A DNA stretch of 44,022 nt from NCBI GenBank assembly GCA_900319635.1, contig ONPF01000024.1, forward strand, positions 22,742 to 66,763, in the 5' to 3' direction. This document shows, in pieces, positions 13,846 to 20,916 of the stretch. Both the position numbers and the translations under genes were made by a program. Below the pieces are notes generated by a model, which made no database searches, was not told the origin of the DNA, and saw only the letters and a program-made list of their open reading frames with translations. The stretch comes from an uncultured Eubacteriales bacterium (GTDB taxonomy: Bacteria; Bacillota; Clostridia; Oscillospirales; Oscillospiraceae). How positions within the stretch are numbered: position 1 is the stretch's first letter; every line of letters begins with the position of its first letter.

Positions 13846-15128
13846 CTGCTGCCATTCTGTTTATCGCCTTTGCGCTGCTGCTGATCCTGGGCGCGCCCAT
13901 CGCCGTGTGCCTGGGCTCCTCCAGCGTCCTTGCCATGCTGGTGGAGGGCGCCGGACGCCCGCTGGACACCATCATGTCCAGCGTCCCCTTCCTGTTCTCC
14001 GCCTCCTCCAGTAAATTCGTGCTGCTGGCCATTCCCTTCTTCATTCTTGCCGGCAACATCATGGAAAAGGCGGGCATTTCCGAGCGCCTGATCAATCTGG
14101 CGGAGGCCTGTGTGGGCCACGTCAAGGGCGGCCTCGCCATCGTGTGCGTCATCGTTGCCTGCTTCTTTGCCGCCATCTCCGGCTCCGGCCCGGCCACCGT
14201 GGCAGCCCTGGGTCTGGTGCTGATCCCCGGCATGATCAAGAGCGGCTACAGTCCGGCCTTCTCCGCCGCACTGATGGGCTGCGCCGGCGCCATCGGCGTC
14301 ATCATCCCGCCCTCCATCACCTTTGTGGTCTACGGCTCCATCGCGGACACCTCCATCGGCGATCTCTTCAAGGCGGGCGTGATCCCCGGCCTGATCATGG
14401 GCGCAGGTCTCATCATCACGGCGTTGCTCGTGGGCCGGAAGATGGATCTGAAGCGCCAGCCCAAGGCCAGCGGCAAGCAGCGCTGGAAGGCCTTCAAGGA
14501 TGCTTTCTGGGGCCTGCTGATGCCCATTATCATCCTGGGCGGCATCTACGGCGGCATCTTTACCCCGACCGAAGCCGCGGCCGTCGCCGTGGTGTACGGC
14601 CTCATTATCGGCGTGTTCGTGTACCGCACGGTGAAGCTCAAGGATCTGAAGAAAATCTTCATCGACTCCGCCAGCACCACCGCCACCATCATGTTCATCA
14701 CCGCCTGCGCCAGCCTCTTCGCCTATGTGCTGACCCGCGCCCGCCTGGACGTGGCCATCTCCAACGGCCTCATCAACCTGACCAACGGCTCCACCTTCCT
14801 GTTCTTCATCATCGTGAACATCCTGCTGCTGATCGCGGGCTGCTTCCTGGATTCCACCTCCGCCCTCTACATCTTCACCCCGCTCTTTGTCCCCGTGGCC
14901 CAGGCCCTGGGTGTGGACATGATCCACCTGGGCGTTGTAATGATCGTGAACCTGGCCATCGGCCTCTTCACGCCGCCGGTAGGCGTCAATCTCTATGTGG
15001 CCTGCGGCGTTGCCAACGTGGATCTCAAGAAGATCTCCAAGGCCGTCGTCCCCCTGCTGATCGCATCCCTTGTCGTGCTGCTGATCATCACTTACATCCC
15101 CGCCATCTCCACGGTCTTTACCGCCTGA
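13842..15128 (+). CDS. dctM: TRAP transporter large permease, DctM family
   Basis: Ion-coupled transport subunit of 428 residues, the standard length for DctM, with about twelve hydrophobic segments. Family marks are the re-entrant SGSGPATVAALGLVLIPGM region (about 109-128), IGVIIPPSITFVVYG, and GLFTPPVGVNLYVACGVANV near the end. It uses an electrochemical gradient (commonly Na+) together with DctP and DctQ. The start overlaps dctQ by 4 nt. Confidence 0.95.
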   Translation: MTAAILFIAFALLLILGAPIAVCLGSSSVLAMLVEGAGRPLDTIMSSVPFLFSASSSKFVLLAIPFFILAGNIMEKAGISERLINLAEACVGHVKGGLAIVCVIVACFFAAISGSGPATVAALGLVLIPGMIKSGYSPAFSAALMGCAGAIGVIIPPSITFVVYGSIADTSIGDLFKAGVIPGLIMGAGLIITALLVGRKMDLKRQPKASGKQRWKAFKDAFWGLLMPIIILGGIYGGIFTPTEAAAVAVVYGLIIGVFVYRTVKLKDLKKIFIDSASTTATIMFITACASLFAYVLTRARLDVAISNGLINLTNGSTFLFFIIVNILLLIAGCFLDSTSALYIFTPLFVPVAQALGVDMIHLGVVMIVNLAIGLFTPPVGVNLYVACGVANVDLKKISKAVVPLLIASLVVLLIITYIPAISTVFTA

Positions 15129-15149
15129 TGGCAAGAAAGGAGTAACAAT

Positions 15150-15989
15150 ATGAAAACTGAAATGAGCGTCATGGAACTGCAGAATACCTGCATTGACCTG
15201 AAAAAGCATGTGATCGACATGATCTGGAAAGCGCAGAGCGGCCATCCCGGCGGCTCCCTCTCCGTGGCGGACTTCGTCACCGCCTGCTACTTCAAGTATA
15301 TGAATGTTGACCCGGCCAATCCCCGCTGGGCCGACCGCGACCGCTTCGTCCTCTCCAAGGGCCATGTGTGCCCCGCCCAGTACGCTGCGCTGGCCATGAA
15401 GGGCTTCTTCCCCGTGGAAGTCCTGGACACTCTGCGCAAGGAGGGCTCTCCTCTCCAGGGGCACCCCAGCATGAACAAGTGCCCCGGCATCGATATCTCC
15501 ACCGGCTCTCTGGGACAGGGCCTGGCCTGCGCGGTAGGCATGGCGCTGGCCGGAAAGCTGGACGGCAAGGACTACAAGGTCTTCTCCGCCCTGGGCGACG
15601 GCGAGTGCAACGAGGGCGAGATCTGGGAGGCCTGCGGCACCGCCTATAAGTATAAGCTGGACAACCTGATCGTCTTTGTGGACTGGAACAACCTGCAGCT
15701 GGACGGCACTTGCGAGGAGATCATGCCGCCCATCGACCTGGCCAGGAAATTCGAGGCCTTCGGCTTCGAGGTCTACCGCTGCGACGGCAACAACATGGCG
15801 GAACTGGTCGCGGTCATGGACAGGGCCGTGGCCGCGAAGAACGGCCTGCCCAAAGCCATCATCGGCAAAACCGTCAAGGGCAAGGGCGTGAGCTTTATGG
15901 AAAACCAGGTGGGCTGGCACGGCGTTGCGCCAAATGACGAGCAGTACAAGCAGGCTATGGCTGAGCTGGACGCCCAGTATGTGTGCTGA
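15150..15989 (+). CDS. transketolase, N-terminal (thiamine diphosphate-binding) subunit
   Basis: The 279-residue subunit carries the diphosphate-binding half of a split transketolase: SGHPGGSLSVAD (30-41), LSKGHVCPAQYAAL (69-81), GSLGQGL (119-125) and the ThDP motif GDG (149-151) to NN (180-181). With the next gene it would move a two-carbon ketol unit between sugars. The GGAG ribosome site is 9 nt upstream. Being inside a GntR-controlled TRAP operon suggests it acts on a catabolite of the imported compound rather than in housekeeping pentose metabolism. Similar split pairs serve special pathways (for example the sulfo-transketolase SqwGH), but no other gene of that route is present here. Confidence 0.93.
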   Translation: MKTEMSVMELQNTCIDLKKHVIDMIWKAQSGHPGGSLSVADFVTACYFKYMNVDPANPRWADRDRFVLSKGHVCPAQYAALAMKGFFPVEVLDTLRKEGSPLQGHPSMNKCPGIDISTGSLGQGLACAVGMALAGKLDGKDYKVFSALGDGECNEGEIWEACGTAYKYKLDNLIVFVDWNNLQLDGTCEEIMPPIDLARKFEAFGFEVYRCDGNNMAELVAVMDRAVAAKNGLPKAIIGKTVKGKGVSFMENQVGWHGVAPNDEQYKQAMAELDAQYVC

Positions 15990-16002
15990 GGAGGGCAAGA
16001 AA

Positions 16003-16941
16003 ATGACGTTTGAGAAAAAGATCCCCACCCGCAACGGCTTCGGCGACGAGATCGTGGAGCTGGGCAAGGAGAACAAGAACATCCTCGTGGTGGACGCCGA
16101 CATCGGCAAAAGCTGCAAGACCGGCGACTTCCGGAAGACCCTGCCCCAGCAGTATCTGAACGTGGGCATCGCCGAGCAGAACTGCGCCGGCGTGGCGGCA
16201 GGCCTTGCCACCTGCGGCAAGATCCCCTTTGTGGTCACCTACGCGGCCTTCGGCTCCATGCGCATGTGCGAAATGATCCGCCAGGAGATCGCCTACCCCC
16301 GCCTCAACGTGAAGATCGCCTGCTCCCACGGCGGCGTGACGCCCGCCAATGACGGCGCCTCCCACCAGGCCATTGAGGACATGGGCATCCTCCGCACCAT
16401 CCCCAACATGACCGTGGTCATGCCCGCAGACTATGTCTCCGCCCGCAAGCTGGTGCGCGCCGCCGCGGAGTTCGACGGCCCGGTGTACCTGCGCTTTACC
16501 CGGGACGCAGTGCCCGTGATCTATGGTGAGAACGAGGAATTTGAGCTGGGCAAGGCAAAGACTCTCCGGGAGGGCAAGGACGCCGCCATCATCGCAAACG
16601 GCGACACCGTGCGCCTCGCCATTGAGGCTGCCGAGCAGCTGGCCGCCGAGGGCATTGAGACCCGCGTGCTGGATATGCACACCGTAAAGCCCCTGGATCA
16701 TGAGACGGTCATGGCCTGCATCGAGGAGATCGGCAGGATCGTCACCGTGGAGGATCACAACATCCTCAACGGTCTCGGCAGCGCGGTCTGTGAGCTGGCT
16801 GCCGAGGCGGGCAAGGGCAAGGTCAAGCGCATCGGCATCCAGGATACCTTCGGTCAGTCCGCTCCCTACGAGCGGCTGCTGGAGATGAACGGCGTTACCG
16901 TTGAAAATATCGTCGCCTCCGTGAAGGCGATGCTGGATTGA
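16003..16941 (+). CDS. transketolase, C-terminal subunit
   Basis: The 312-residue partner of the preceding gene carries the Pyr domain and the C-terminal domain. Residues 40-65 hold YLNVGIAEQN, whose Glu activates thiamine diphosphate; PVYLRFTRDAVPVIY follows, and the C-terminal domain begins near 195 (LDMHTVKPLD). The ATG at 16003 has GAGGAGGG upstream and follows the N-subunit by 13 nt. The open frame extends back to 15925, but only this start gives the family N-terminus. Confidence 0.93.
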   Translation: MTFEKKIPTRNGFGDEIVELGKENKNILVVDADIGKSCKTGDFRKTLPQQYLNVGIAEQNCAGVAAGLATCGKIPFVVTYAAFGSMRMCEMIRQEIAYPRLNVKIACSHGGVTPANDGASHQAIEDMGILRTIPNMTVVMPADYVSARKLVRAAAEFDGPVYLRFTRDAVPVIYGENEEFELGKAKTLREGKDAAIIANGDTVRLAIEAAEQLAAEGIETRVLDMHTVKPLDHETVMACIEEIGRIVTVEDHNILNGLGSAVCELAAEAGKGKVKRIGIQDTFGQSAPYERLLEMNGVTVENIVASVKAMLD

Positions 16942-16958
16942 AGTAAGGAGCTGCGAAA

Positions 16959-17990
16959 ATGAAGGTATTTATGATCGGCGGCGGCGATATTGCCCGCCAT
17001 CACGGCCGCGCTGTTCTGCGCCTGGGCGGCGAGGTCATCGGCGTCTATGACGTAAGCGAAAAGAGCCTGGAAATCTACCGGAAGGAATTCGGCTGCCCCT
17101 CCTGCACCTATGAGGAGATCGAGGACTATGTGGTGAAGGCGGATTACGTGGTCATCTCCACCCCGCCCACCAAGCGCCTGGACTATGTGGAGATGGTGCT
17201 CAGGCACCACATCCCCCTGTACATGGAAAAGCCCGTGGCCTGCACCATGGAGGACGCCATGAAGATCAAGGCCATGGCCGACCGGTACGACGCGAAGATC
17301 ATGGTGGGCTTTGCCCACTACTACCGCCCGGCCTACCGGAAGATGCTGGAGCTGGTGAAAACCGGCATGTTCGGCGAGCCGGTAGATATCGCGTTCTCCC
17401 GCCTCAGCCCCGGCTTTGGCTTCCACGCCAAAAACCTGGGCGCCTCCTGGCGAACGGATCCGAATCTCGCCTGCGGGATGACGGTGGAGTCCGTCAGTCA
17501 CGACTGGAAGCTCATTACCGCCATGGCGGGTGGCTTTGACACCATCGCATGCAACTACACCGGCACTATCGCCTCCGTCCCCAAGTTCGACAACCACACC
17601 TCCATCACCATCCGCCTGCGCAACGGCGCCATCGGCACCATTGCCGCCTCCTGGGCCTGCGACATTCCCACCTGTTCCCGGGCCTACATCGGCACCAAGG
17701 GCTCCATCTTCCTCACCGGCGAGGGGATGTTTGAGTTCACCAGGCTCACCTGGAAGACGGAGGACATGCCCTATGCCGAGACCCTGCAGTTCAACGACTC
17801 CTACGACCACGCCACGGGCGACGTGATCTTCTACGCCCACCAGGCCTTCCAGAAGGCGCTGCGCGAGGGCACGGAGTTCGAGACCCCGCTCTCCGATGGC
17901 ATCTCTGCGCTGATCTACTCCCTGGCCGCCAAGAAGTCCAGCGAGGAGCAGATCACCGTCAAGGTTCCCGACTGGGGCGAGCTGGCATAA
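16959..17990 (+). CDS. Gfo/Idh/MocA family oxidoreductase
   Basis: NAD(P)-dependent dehydrogenase of sugars or polyols, 343 residues. The Rossmann start is MKVFMIGGGDIARHHGRAVL; the conserved EKPVA motif lies at about residue 89, with a cofactor-side Lys, and the alpha/beta C-terminal domain begins near 125 (FAHYYRPAYRKMLEL). The catalytic His/Asp region appears as VESVSHDWKL near 175. AAGGAG precedes the ATG by 9 nt. As the last gene of the TRAP operon it probably oxidises or reduces the imported compound before the transketolase step; the exact substrate is unknown. No obvious terminator follows before the TetR promoter. Confidence 0.92.
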   Translation: MKVFMIGGGDIARHHGRAVLRLGGEVIGVYDVSEKSLEIYRKEFGCPSCTYEEIEDYVVKADYVVISTPPTKRLDYVEMVLRHHIPLYMEKPVACTMEDAMKIKAMADRYDAKIMVGFAHYYRPAYRKMLELVKTGMFGEPVDIAFSRLSPGFGFHAKNLGASWRTDPNLACGMTVESVSHDWKLITAMAGGFDTIACNYTGTIASVPKFDNHTSITIRLRNGAIGTIAASWACDIPTCSRAYIGTKGSIFLTGEGMFEFTRLTWKTEDMPYAETLQFNDSYDHATGDVIFYAHQAFQKALREGTEFETPLSDGISALIYSLAAKKSSEEQITVKVPDWGELA

Positions 17991-18036
17991 AGCAGCACAG
18001 CCTTCCGCCGAGGGCGTTTGGAAAGCAAAAAGAATG

Positions 18037-18087
18037 ATTGACACGATGTCAGAACAGTGCTATACTATGTTCTGACATCGTGTCAAT
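18037..18087 (+). promoter_or_regulatory. promoter embedded in a double TetR operator
   Basis: Two 19-bp arms form a perfect inverted repeat (18037-18055 and 18069-18087). Each arm itself contains the 13-bp palindrome TGACA-N3-TGTCA (18039-18051 and 18073-18085). The promoter TTGACA (18038-18043), 17-nt spacer, TATACT (18061-18066) lies inside, so one operator covers the -35 and the other sits just downstream of the -10. Centres are 34 bp apart, close to three helical turns. Confidence 0.85.
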
Positions 18088-18119
18088 TCATTTTTGCCTA
18101 TAGAGAGAAGGAGAGAGCC

Positions 18120-18749
18120 ATGCCGAAGGGATCCGCGGAACTGACCAAAGCGCGGAGGGAGGAGATCATCGCCGCCTGTCGGAAGCTCTATGAGACCGTG
18201 AGCTTCAAGGACATCACGCTCAAGGAGATCGGCCAGCGCACATCCTTTACCCGCACCTCGATCTATAATTATTTTGAGACAAAAGAAGAGATCTTTCTGG
18301 CGCTGTTCCAGCAGGAATACGAGCTTTTTGCAAGGGAGCTGGACGAACTCTGCGCCGGAGAGGAGACGCTGACACGGGACGCCCTTGCCTCCGCCCTTGC
18401 CCGCGCGCTGGAGCGGCGACCGCTGATGCTGAAGCTGCTGAGCATGAACCTCTACGACATGGAGGCCAATTCCCGTATGGAGCGGCTGGTGGAGTTCAAG
18501 GCGGCCTACGGTGAATCCAAGGAAGCCCTGGATCGCTGCCTGGCGAAATTTGTCCCCGGGCTGGGAGAAGAAGGGCGCCGGACCTTCCTGTACGCCTTCC
18601 TGCCCTTTGTCTACGGGCTGTACCCCTACACCGTGGTGACGGAGAAGCAGCGGGAGGCCATGCGGGAGGCGGGCATCGACTATGTGTATATGAGCACCTA
18701 TGAGATGGCCTGTACCTTTATCCGTACTTTGCTGGGAGGCTTGGCATGA
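18120..18749 (+). CDS. TetR-family transcriptional regulator
   Basis: The 209-residue repressor has an N-terminal helix-turn-helix at about 10-56 (ITLKEIGQRTSFTRTSIYNYFETKEEIF) and an all-helical ligand-binding part with no recognisable ligand. The ATG at 18120 follows AAGGAGAG; the longer open frame from 18057 starts inside the operator and is rejected. It heads its own operon, with the ABM gene overlapping by 4 nt. It is expected to be autoregulated through the double palindrome and released by an electrophile, quinone or aromatic compound, judging by the genes it controls. Confidence 0.92.
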   Translation: MPKGSAELTKARREEIIAACRKLYETVSFKDITLKEIGQRTSFTRTSIYNYFETKEEIFLALFQQEYELFARELDELCAGEETLTRDALASALARALERRPLMLKLLSMNLYDMEANSRMERLVEFKAAYGESKEALDRCLAKFVPGLGEEGRRTFLYAFLPFVYGLYPYTVVTEKQREAMREAGIDYVYMSTYEMACTFIRTLLGGLA

Positions 18750-19075
18750 TCACAGCCAATCTCTACTACAGCGGCGTGAACGGCGCCGCCCGCCGTTTTG
18801 CGGAGGAAATGACCGCAAGCGGCGTCGTGGACGCCATCCGGGCGGAGGAGGGGAATCTCCGCTACGCGTACTTTTTCCCCATGGAGGATCCCGAGACCGT
18901 GCTGCTCATCGACCAGTGGCGGGATCAGGCCGCCATCGACGCGCACCACGCCTCCCCCATGATGGGGCAGATCGCCGCGCTGCGGGAGAAATACGATCTG
19001 CACATGCGGGTGGAACGCTTCGCCTCCGATGAGGCGGGGCTCCCGGAAGCGGACAAACAATTTATCAGGAAATAA
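18746..19075 (+). CDS. antibiotic biosynthesis monooxygenase (ABM) domain protein, quinol-monooxygenase type
   Basis: The 109-residue dimeric ferredoxin-like fold has MITANLYYSGVNGAARRFAEEM, then the conserved GNLRYAYFFPMEDPETVLLIDQWRD strand-helix and DAHHASPMM, as in YgiN-type quinol monooxygenases. Such enzymes act on quinols without a metal or flavin. ATGA overlap with the TetR gene shows co-expression. Confidence 0.88.
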   Translation: MITANLYYSGVNGAARRFAEEMTASGVVDAIRAEEGNLRYAYFFPMEDPETVLLIDQWRDQAAIDAHHASPMMGQIAALREKYDLHMRVERFASDEAGLPEADKQFIRK

Positions 19076-19088
19076 GAAGAAGGGAAAC

Positions 19089-19841
19089 ATGAGCAAAAAG
19101 ATCACGCAGACCGCGGGACGGGCACAGCTGGGCGCATTTGCGCCGACCTTCGCCCACCTCAACGACGATGTGCTCTTCGGGGAGGTCTGGAACGAGGAGG
19201 ACATCGACGTCAAGACCAAGTGCATCATCACCGTGGTCTCTCTGATGGCGTCCGGGATCACCGATTCGTCCCTAGGCTACCATCTGCAGAACGCGAAGAA
19301 CAACGGCGTCACCAAGGCGGAGATCGCCGCCATCATCACCCACGCCACCATGTATGTGGGCTGGCCCAAGGGCTGGGCGGTGTTCCGCCAGGCCAAGGAG
19401 ATCTGGAACGAAGAAGAGCCTGCTCAGAGCGAGAAGGACGCCTACCAGAACACGATCTTTTTCCCCATCGGGGAAGAGAACCCCTACGGGCAGTTCTTCG
19501 TGGGGCAGAGCTATCTGGCCCCCCTGTCCACGCAGCAGGTGCCGGTCTTCAACGTGACCTTCGAGCCGGGCTGCCGCAACAACTGGCACATCCATCACGC
19601 CTCCGCCGGCGGCGGGCAGATGCTCATCTGCGTGGGCGGCCGGGGCTGGTATCAGGAATGGGGCAAGGAGCCCGTCGAGATGACCCCGGGCACGGTGGTC
19701 AACATTCCCGCCAACGTCAAGCACTGGCACGGCGCAGCCGCCGACAGCTGGTTTTCCCACCTGGCCATCGAGGTGGCGGGGGAGGACTGCTCCGCCGAGT
19801 GGCTGGAGCCGGTCTCCGACGAGGATTATAAAAAAATTTGA
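19089..19841 (+). CDS. carboxymuconolactone decarboxylase-cupin fusion protein
   Basis: The 250-residue fusion has, at residues 10-110, an AhpD/CMD-like helical domain (LFGEVWNEEDIDVKTKCIITVVSLMASG, with HLQNAKNNGVTKAEIAAIITHATMY). Residues 135-235 are a cupin with metal ligands in NNWHIHHASAGGGQ and NIPANVKHWHG. The CMD half lacks the Cys-x-x-Cys of AhpD peroxidase partners, so a decarboxylase-like or simply detoxifying role is more likely. It starts at the ATG at 19089 and lies between ABM and flavodoxin genes, a set typical of TetR-controlled electrophile or quinone responses. The substrate is unknown. Confidence 0.88.
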   Translation: MSKKITQTAGRAQLGAFAPTFAHLNDDVLFGEVWNEEDIDVKTKCIITVVSLMASGITDSSLGYHLQNAKNNGVTKAEIAAIITHATMYVGWPKGWAVFRQAKEIWNEEEPAQSEKDAYQNTIFFPIGEENPYGQFFVGQSYLAPLSTQQVPVFNVTFEPGCRNNWHIHHASAGGGQMLICVGGRGWYQEWGKEPVEMTPGTVVNIPANVKHWHGAAADSWFSHLAIEVAGEDCSAEWLEPVSDEDYKKI

Positions 19842-19859
19842 CAATAGGAGGAAAATATC

Positions 19860-20339
19860 ATGAGCAAGAAACTGGTCGCCTATTTTTCCGCCAGCGGCAG
19901 CACCGCCAAGCTGGCGCAGACCCTGGCCGCCGCGGCGGAGGCCGCTCTGTACGAGATCCGTCCGGCCGTTGCCTATGAGCGCCGGGATCTGAACTGGATG
20001 GACAAGAAGGCCCGCAGCACCGTGGAGATGCAGGACCCGAACTGCCGCCCGGAGCTTGCAGATACCGCCGCCCCCGTGCAGGAGGCCGAGGTCATTTTCC
20101 TGGGCTTTCCCATCTGGTGGTACCGGGAGCCCAGCATCATCGACAGCTTCCTGGATGCCTATGACTTTGCCGGCAAGACGGTGGTGCCCTTCTTCACCTC
20201 CGGCGGCAGCCAGCTGGGCGAGGGACAGAGCCGCATCGAGAGGCTGGCCAAGGGCGCGAAGGTGCTGCCCGGCAAGCGCTTTTCCGCCCGCGCCTCTGAG
20301 AGCGAGCTGAAGACCTGGATCGAAGGGCTGAACGTGTAA
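19860..20339 (+). CDS. flavodoxin
   Basis: The 159-residue FMN protein has the phosphate loop YFSASGSTAKLA (residues 8-19), the FLGFPIWWYREP loop that packs on the isoalloxazine (about 81-92) and VPFFTSGGSQLG. GGAGG precedes the ATG. It probably supplies electrons or performs quinone/nitro reduction for the TetR-controlled operon. It is the last gene before a terminator that has been interrupted by a mobile repeat. Confidence 0.92.
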   Translation: MSKKLVAYFSASGSTAKLAQTLAAAAEAALYEIRPAVAYERRDLNWMDKKARSTVEMQDPNCRPELADTAAPVQEAEVIFLGFPIWWYREPSIIDSFLDAYDFAGKTVVPFFTSGGSQLGEGQSRIERLAKGAKVLPGKRFSARASESELKTWIEGLNV

Positions 20340-20396
20340 GAAAACCTCTTTCGCATCGGCGAAAGCACATGTGCAACTCCATAAAGTACAAAAAGA

Positions 20397-20416
20397 AGAC
20401 CACCGGATGGTGGCCT
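20397..20416. repeat. terminator stem-loop, left duplicate flanking mobile repeat copy 2
   Basis: AGACCACC-GGAT-GGTGGCCT, preceded by AAAAAGA. It repeats 20647-20666 in direct orientation with one change; the GGAT loop shows the orientation. It would be the flavodoxin operon's terminator cut from its T-run. Confidence 0.7.
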
Positions 20417-20420
20417 CAAT

Positions 20421-20642
20421 GTGTAGACAAACCCAAAACATGTCATTGCGAGCCATAGGGAGCGATCCCCTGATCGCTCCGCCGTTCAAGCGCTCCGGAG
20501 GCATGTGGGCATGCCTCCCTACGGCGTGGCAATCCGTTCTTCTTCAAAAAACCCGTGTATTCAGGGCTTTCAAGTTGCGGATCGCCACACCAGTGACATC
20601 GGTCACTGGTTCGCGATGACAGAAATCCGACTTTGTCTACAG
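20421..20642. mobile_element. MITE-like palindromic repeat, copy 2 (222 bp), inverted relative to copy 1
   Basis: Ends are TGTAGACAA and CTTTGTCTACA. The reverse complement aligns with copy 1 (3148-3486) over the ends and over about 165 nt around the hairpins GGAGGCATG/CATGCCTCC and GGAGCGATC/GATCGCTCC. One stem pair is C-G in copy 1 and G-C here. The middle module is short (a CCAGTGAC/GTCACTGG hairpin, 20590-20609). No reading frame is supported. Confidence 0.75.
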
Positions 20643-20646
20643 TCTG

Positions 20647-20674
20647 AGGCCACCGGATGGTGGCCTTCTTTTTT
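20647..20674 (+). terminator. terminator stem-loop, right duplicate with T-run
   Basis: AGGCCACC, loop GGAT, GGTGGCCTTCTTTTTT. This is the intact half of the duplicated terminator and probably ends the flavodoxin operon, now 300 nt downstream of the stop codon. Confidence 0.75.
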
Positions 20675-20777
20675 GGTCGGAGTGGCGAGACTTGCGAGCA
20701 TTTTTCGCTTGCGGGGGACGCGAAAAATCAAAGAATTCGCCAGTGTGCGCACTGGCTCATGCACAGGCCACCACAAT
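20674..20777 (-). repeat. tRNA-tail hairpin repeat, copy C (tRNA-Pro type), truncated
   Basis: Bases 20674-20694 equal the complement of the last 21 nt of tRNA-Pro(CGG), including CCA, although that tRNA is 1.8 kb away. The body follows copy D (P2 TTTTTCGC/GCGAAAAA, P3 CCAGTG/CACTGG), but it breaks off inside P4 at GCACAGGCCACCA, so the far side of P1 is missing. Confidence 0.75.
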
Positions 20778-20779
20778 GC

Positions 20780-20828
20780 AAAAAAGAAAGCCACCGAAGG
20801 GGGCACTTCGTAAGGTAGTGCCCCCTTC
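20780..20828 (-). terminator. terminator of the glycosyltransferase gene
   Basis: On the minus strand GAAGGGGGCACT, a short loop, AGTGCCCCCTTC, then TTTCTTTTTT. The stretch 20829-20916 shows nothing further. Confidence 0.75.
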
Positions 20829-20916
20829 CGGTTTTCTAGTTAATTCATAATATATGGTAGTTCCCCACCTATAGTACAGATTAGGTCAGAAAAACGTGGT
20901 GATTTGTATGCGGAAA

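Noticed and set aside
13671-16238. 855-codon open frame on the minus strand
   Set aside because: It lies opposite the TRAP and transketolase genes, whose plus-strand products are clear family members. The translation is His/Asp/Gly-rich low-complexity sequence, typical of the complement of GC-rich genes.
15150-16941. Sulfoquinovose sulfo-transketolase (SqwGH) assignment
   Set aside because: The split transketolase layout fits, but no isomerase, aldehyde-handling or sulfonate-export gene of that pathway is present, and a Gfo/Idh/MocA enzyme is not part of it.
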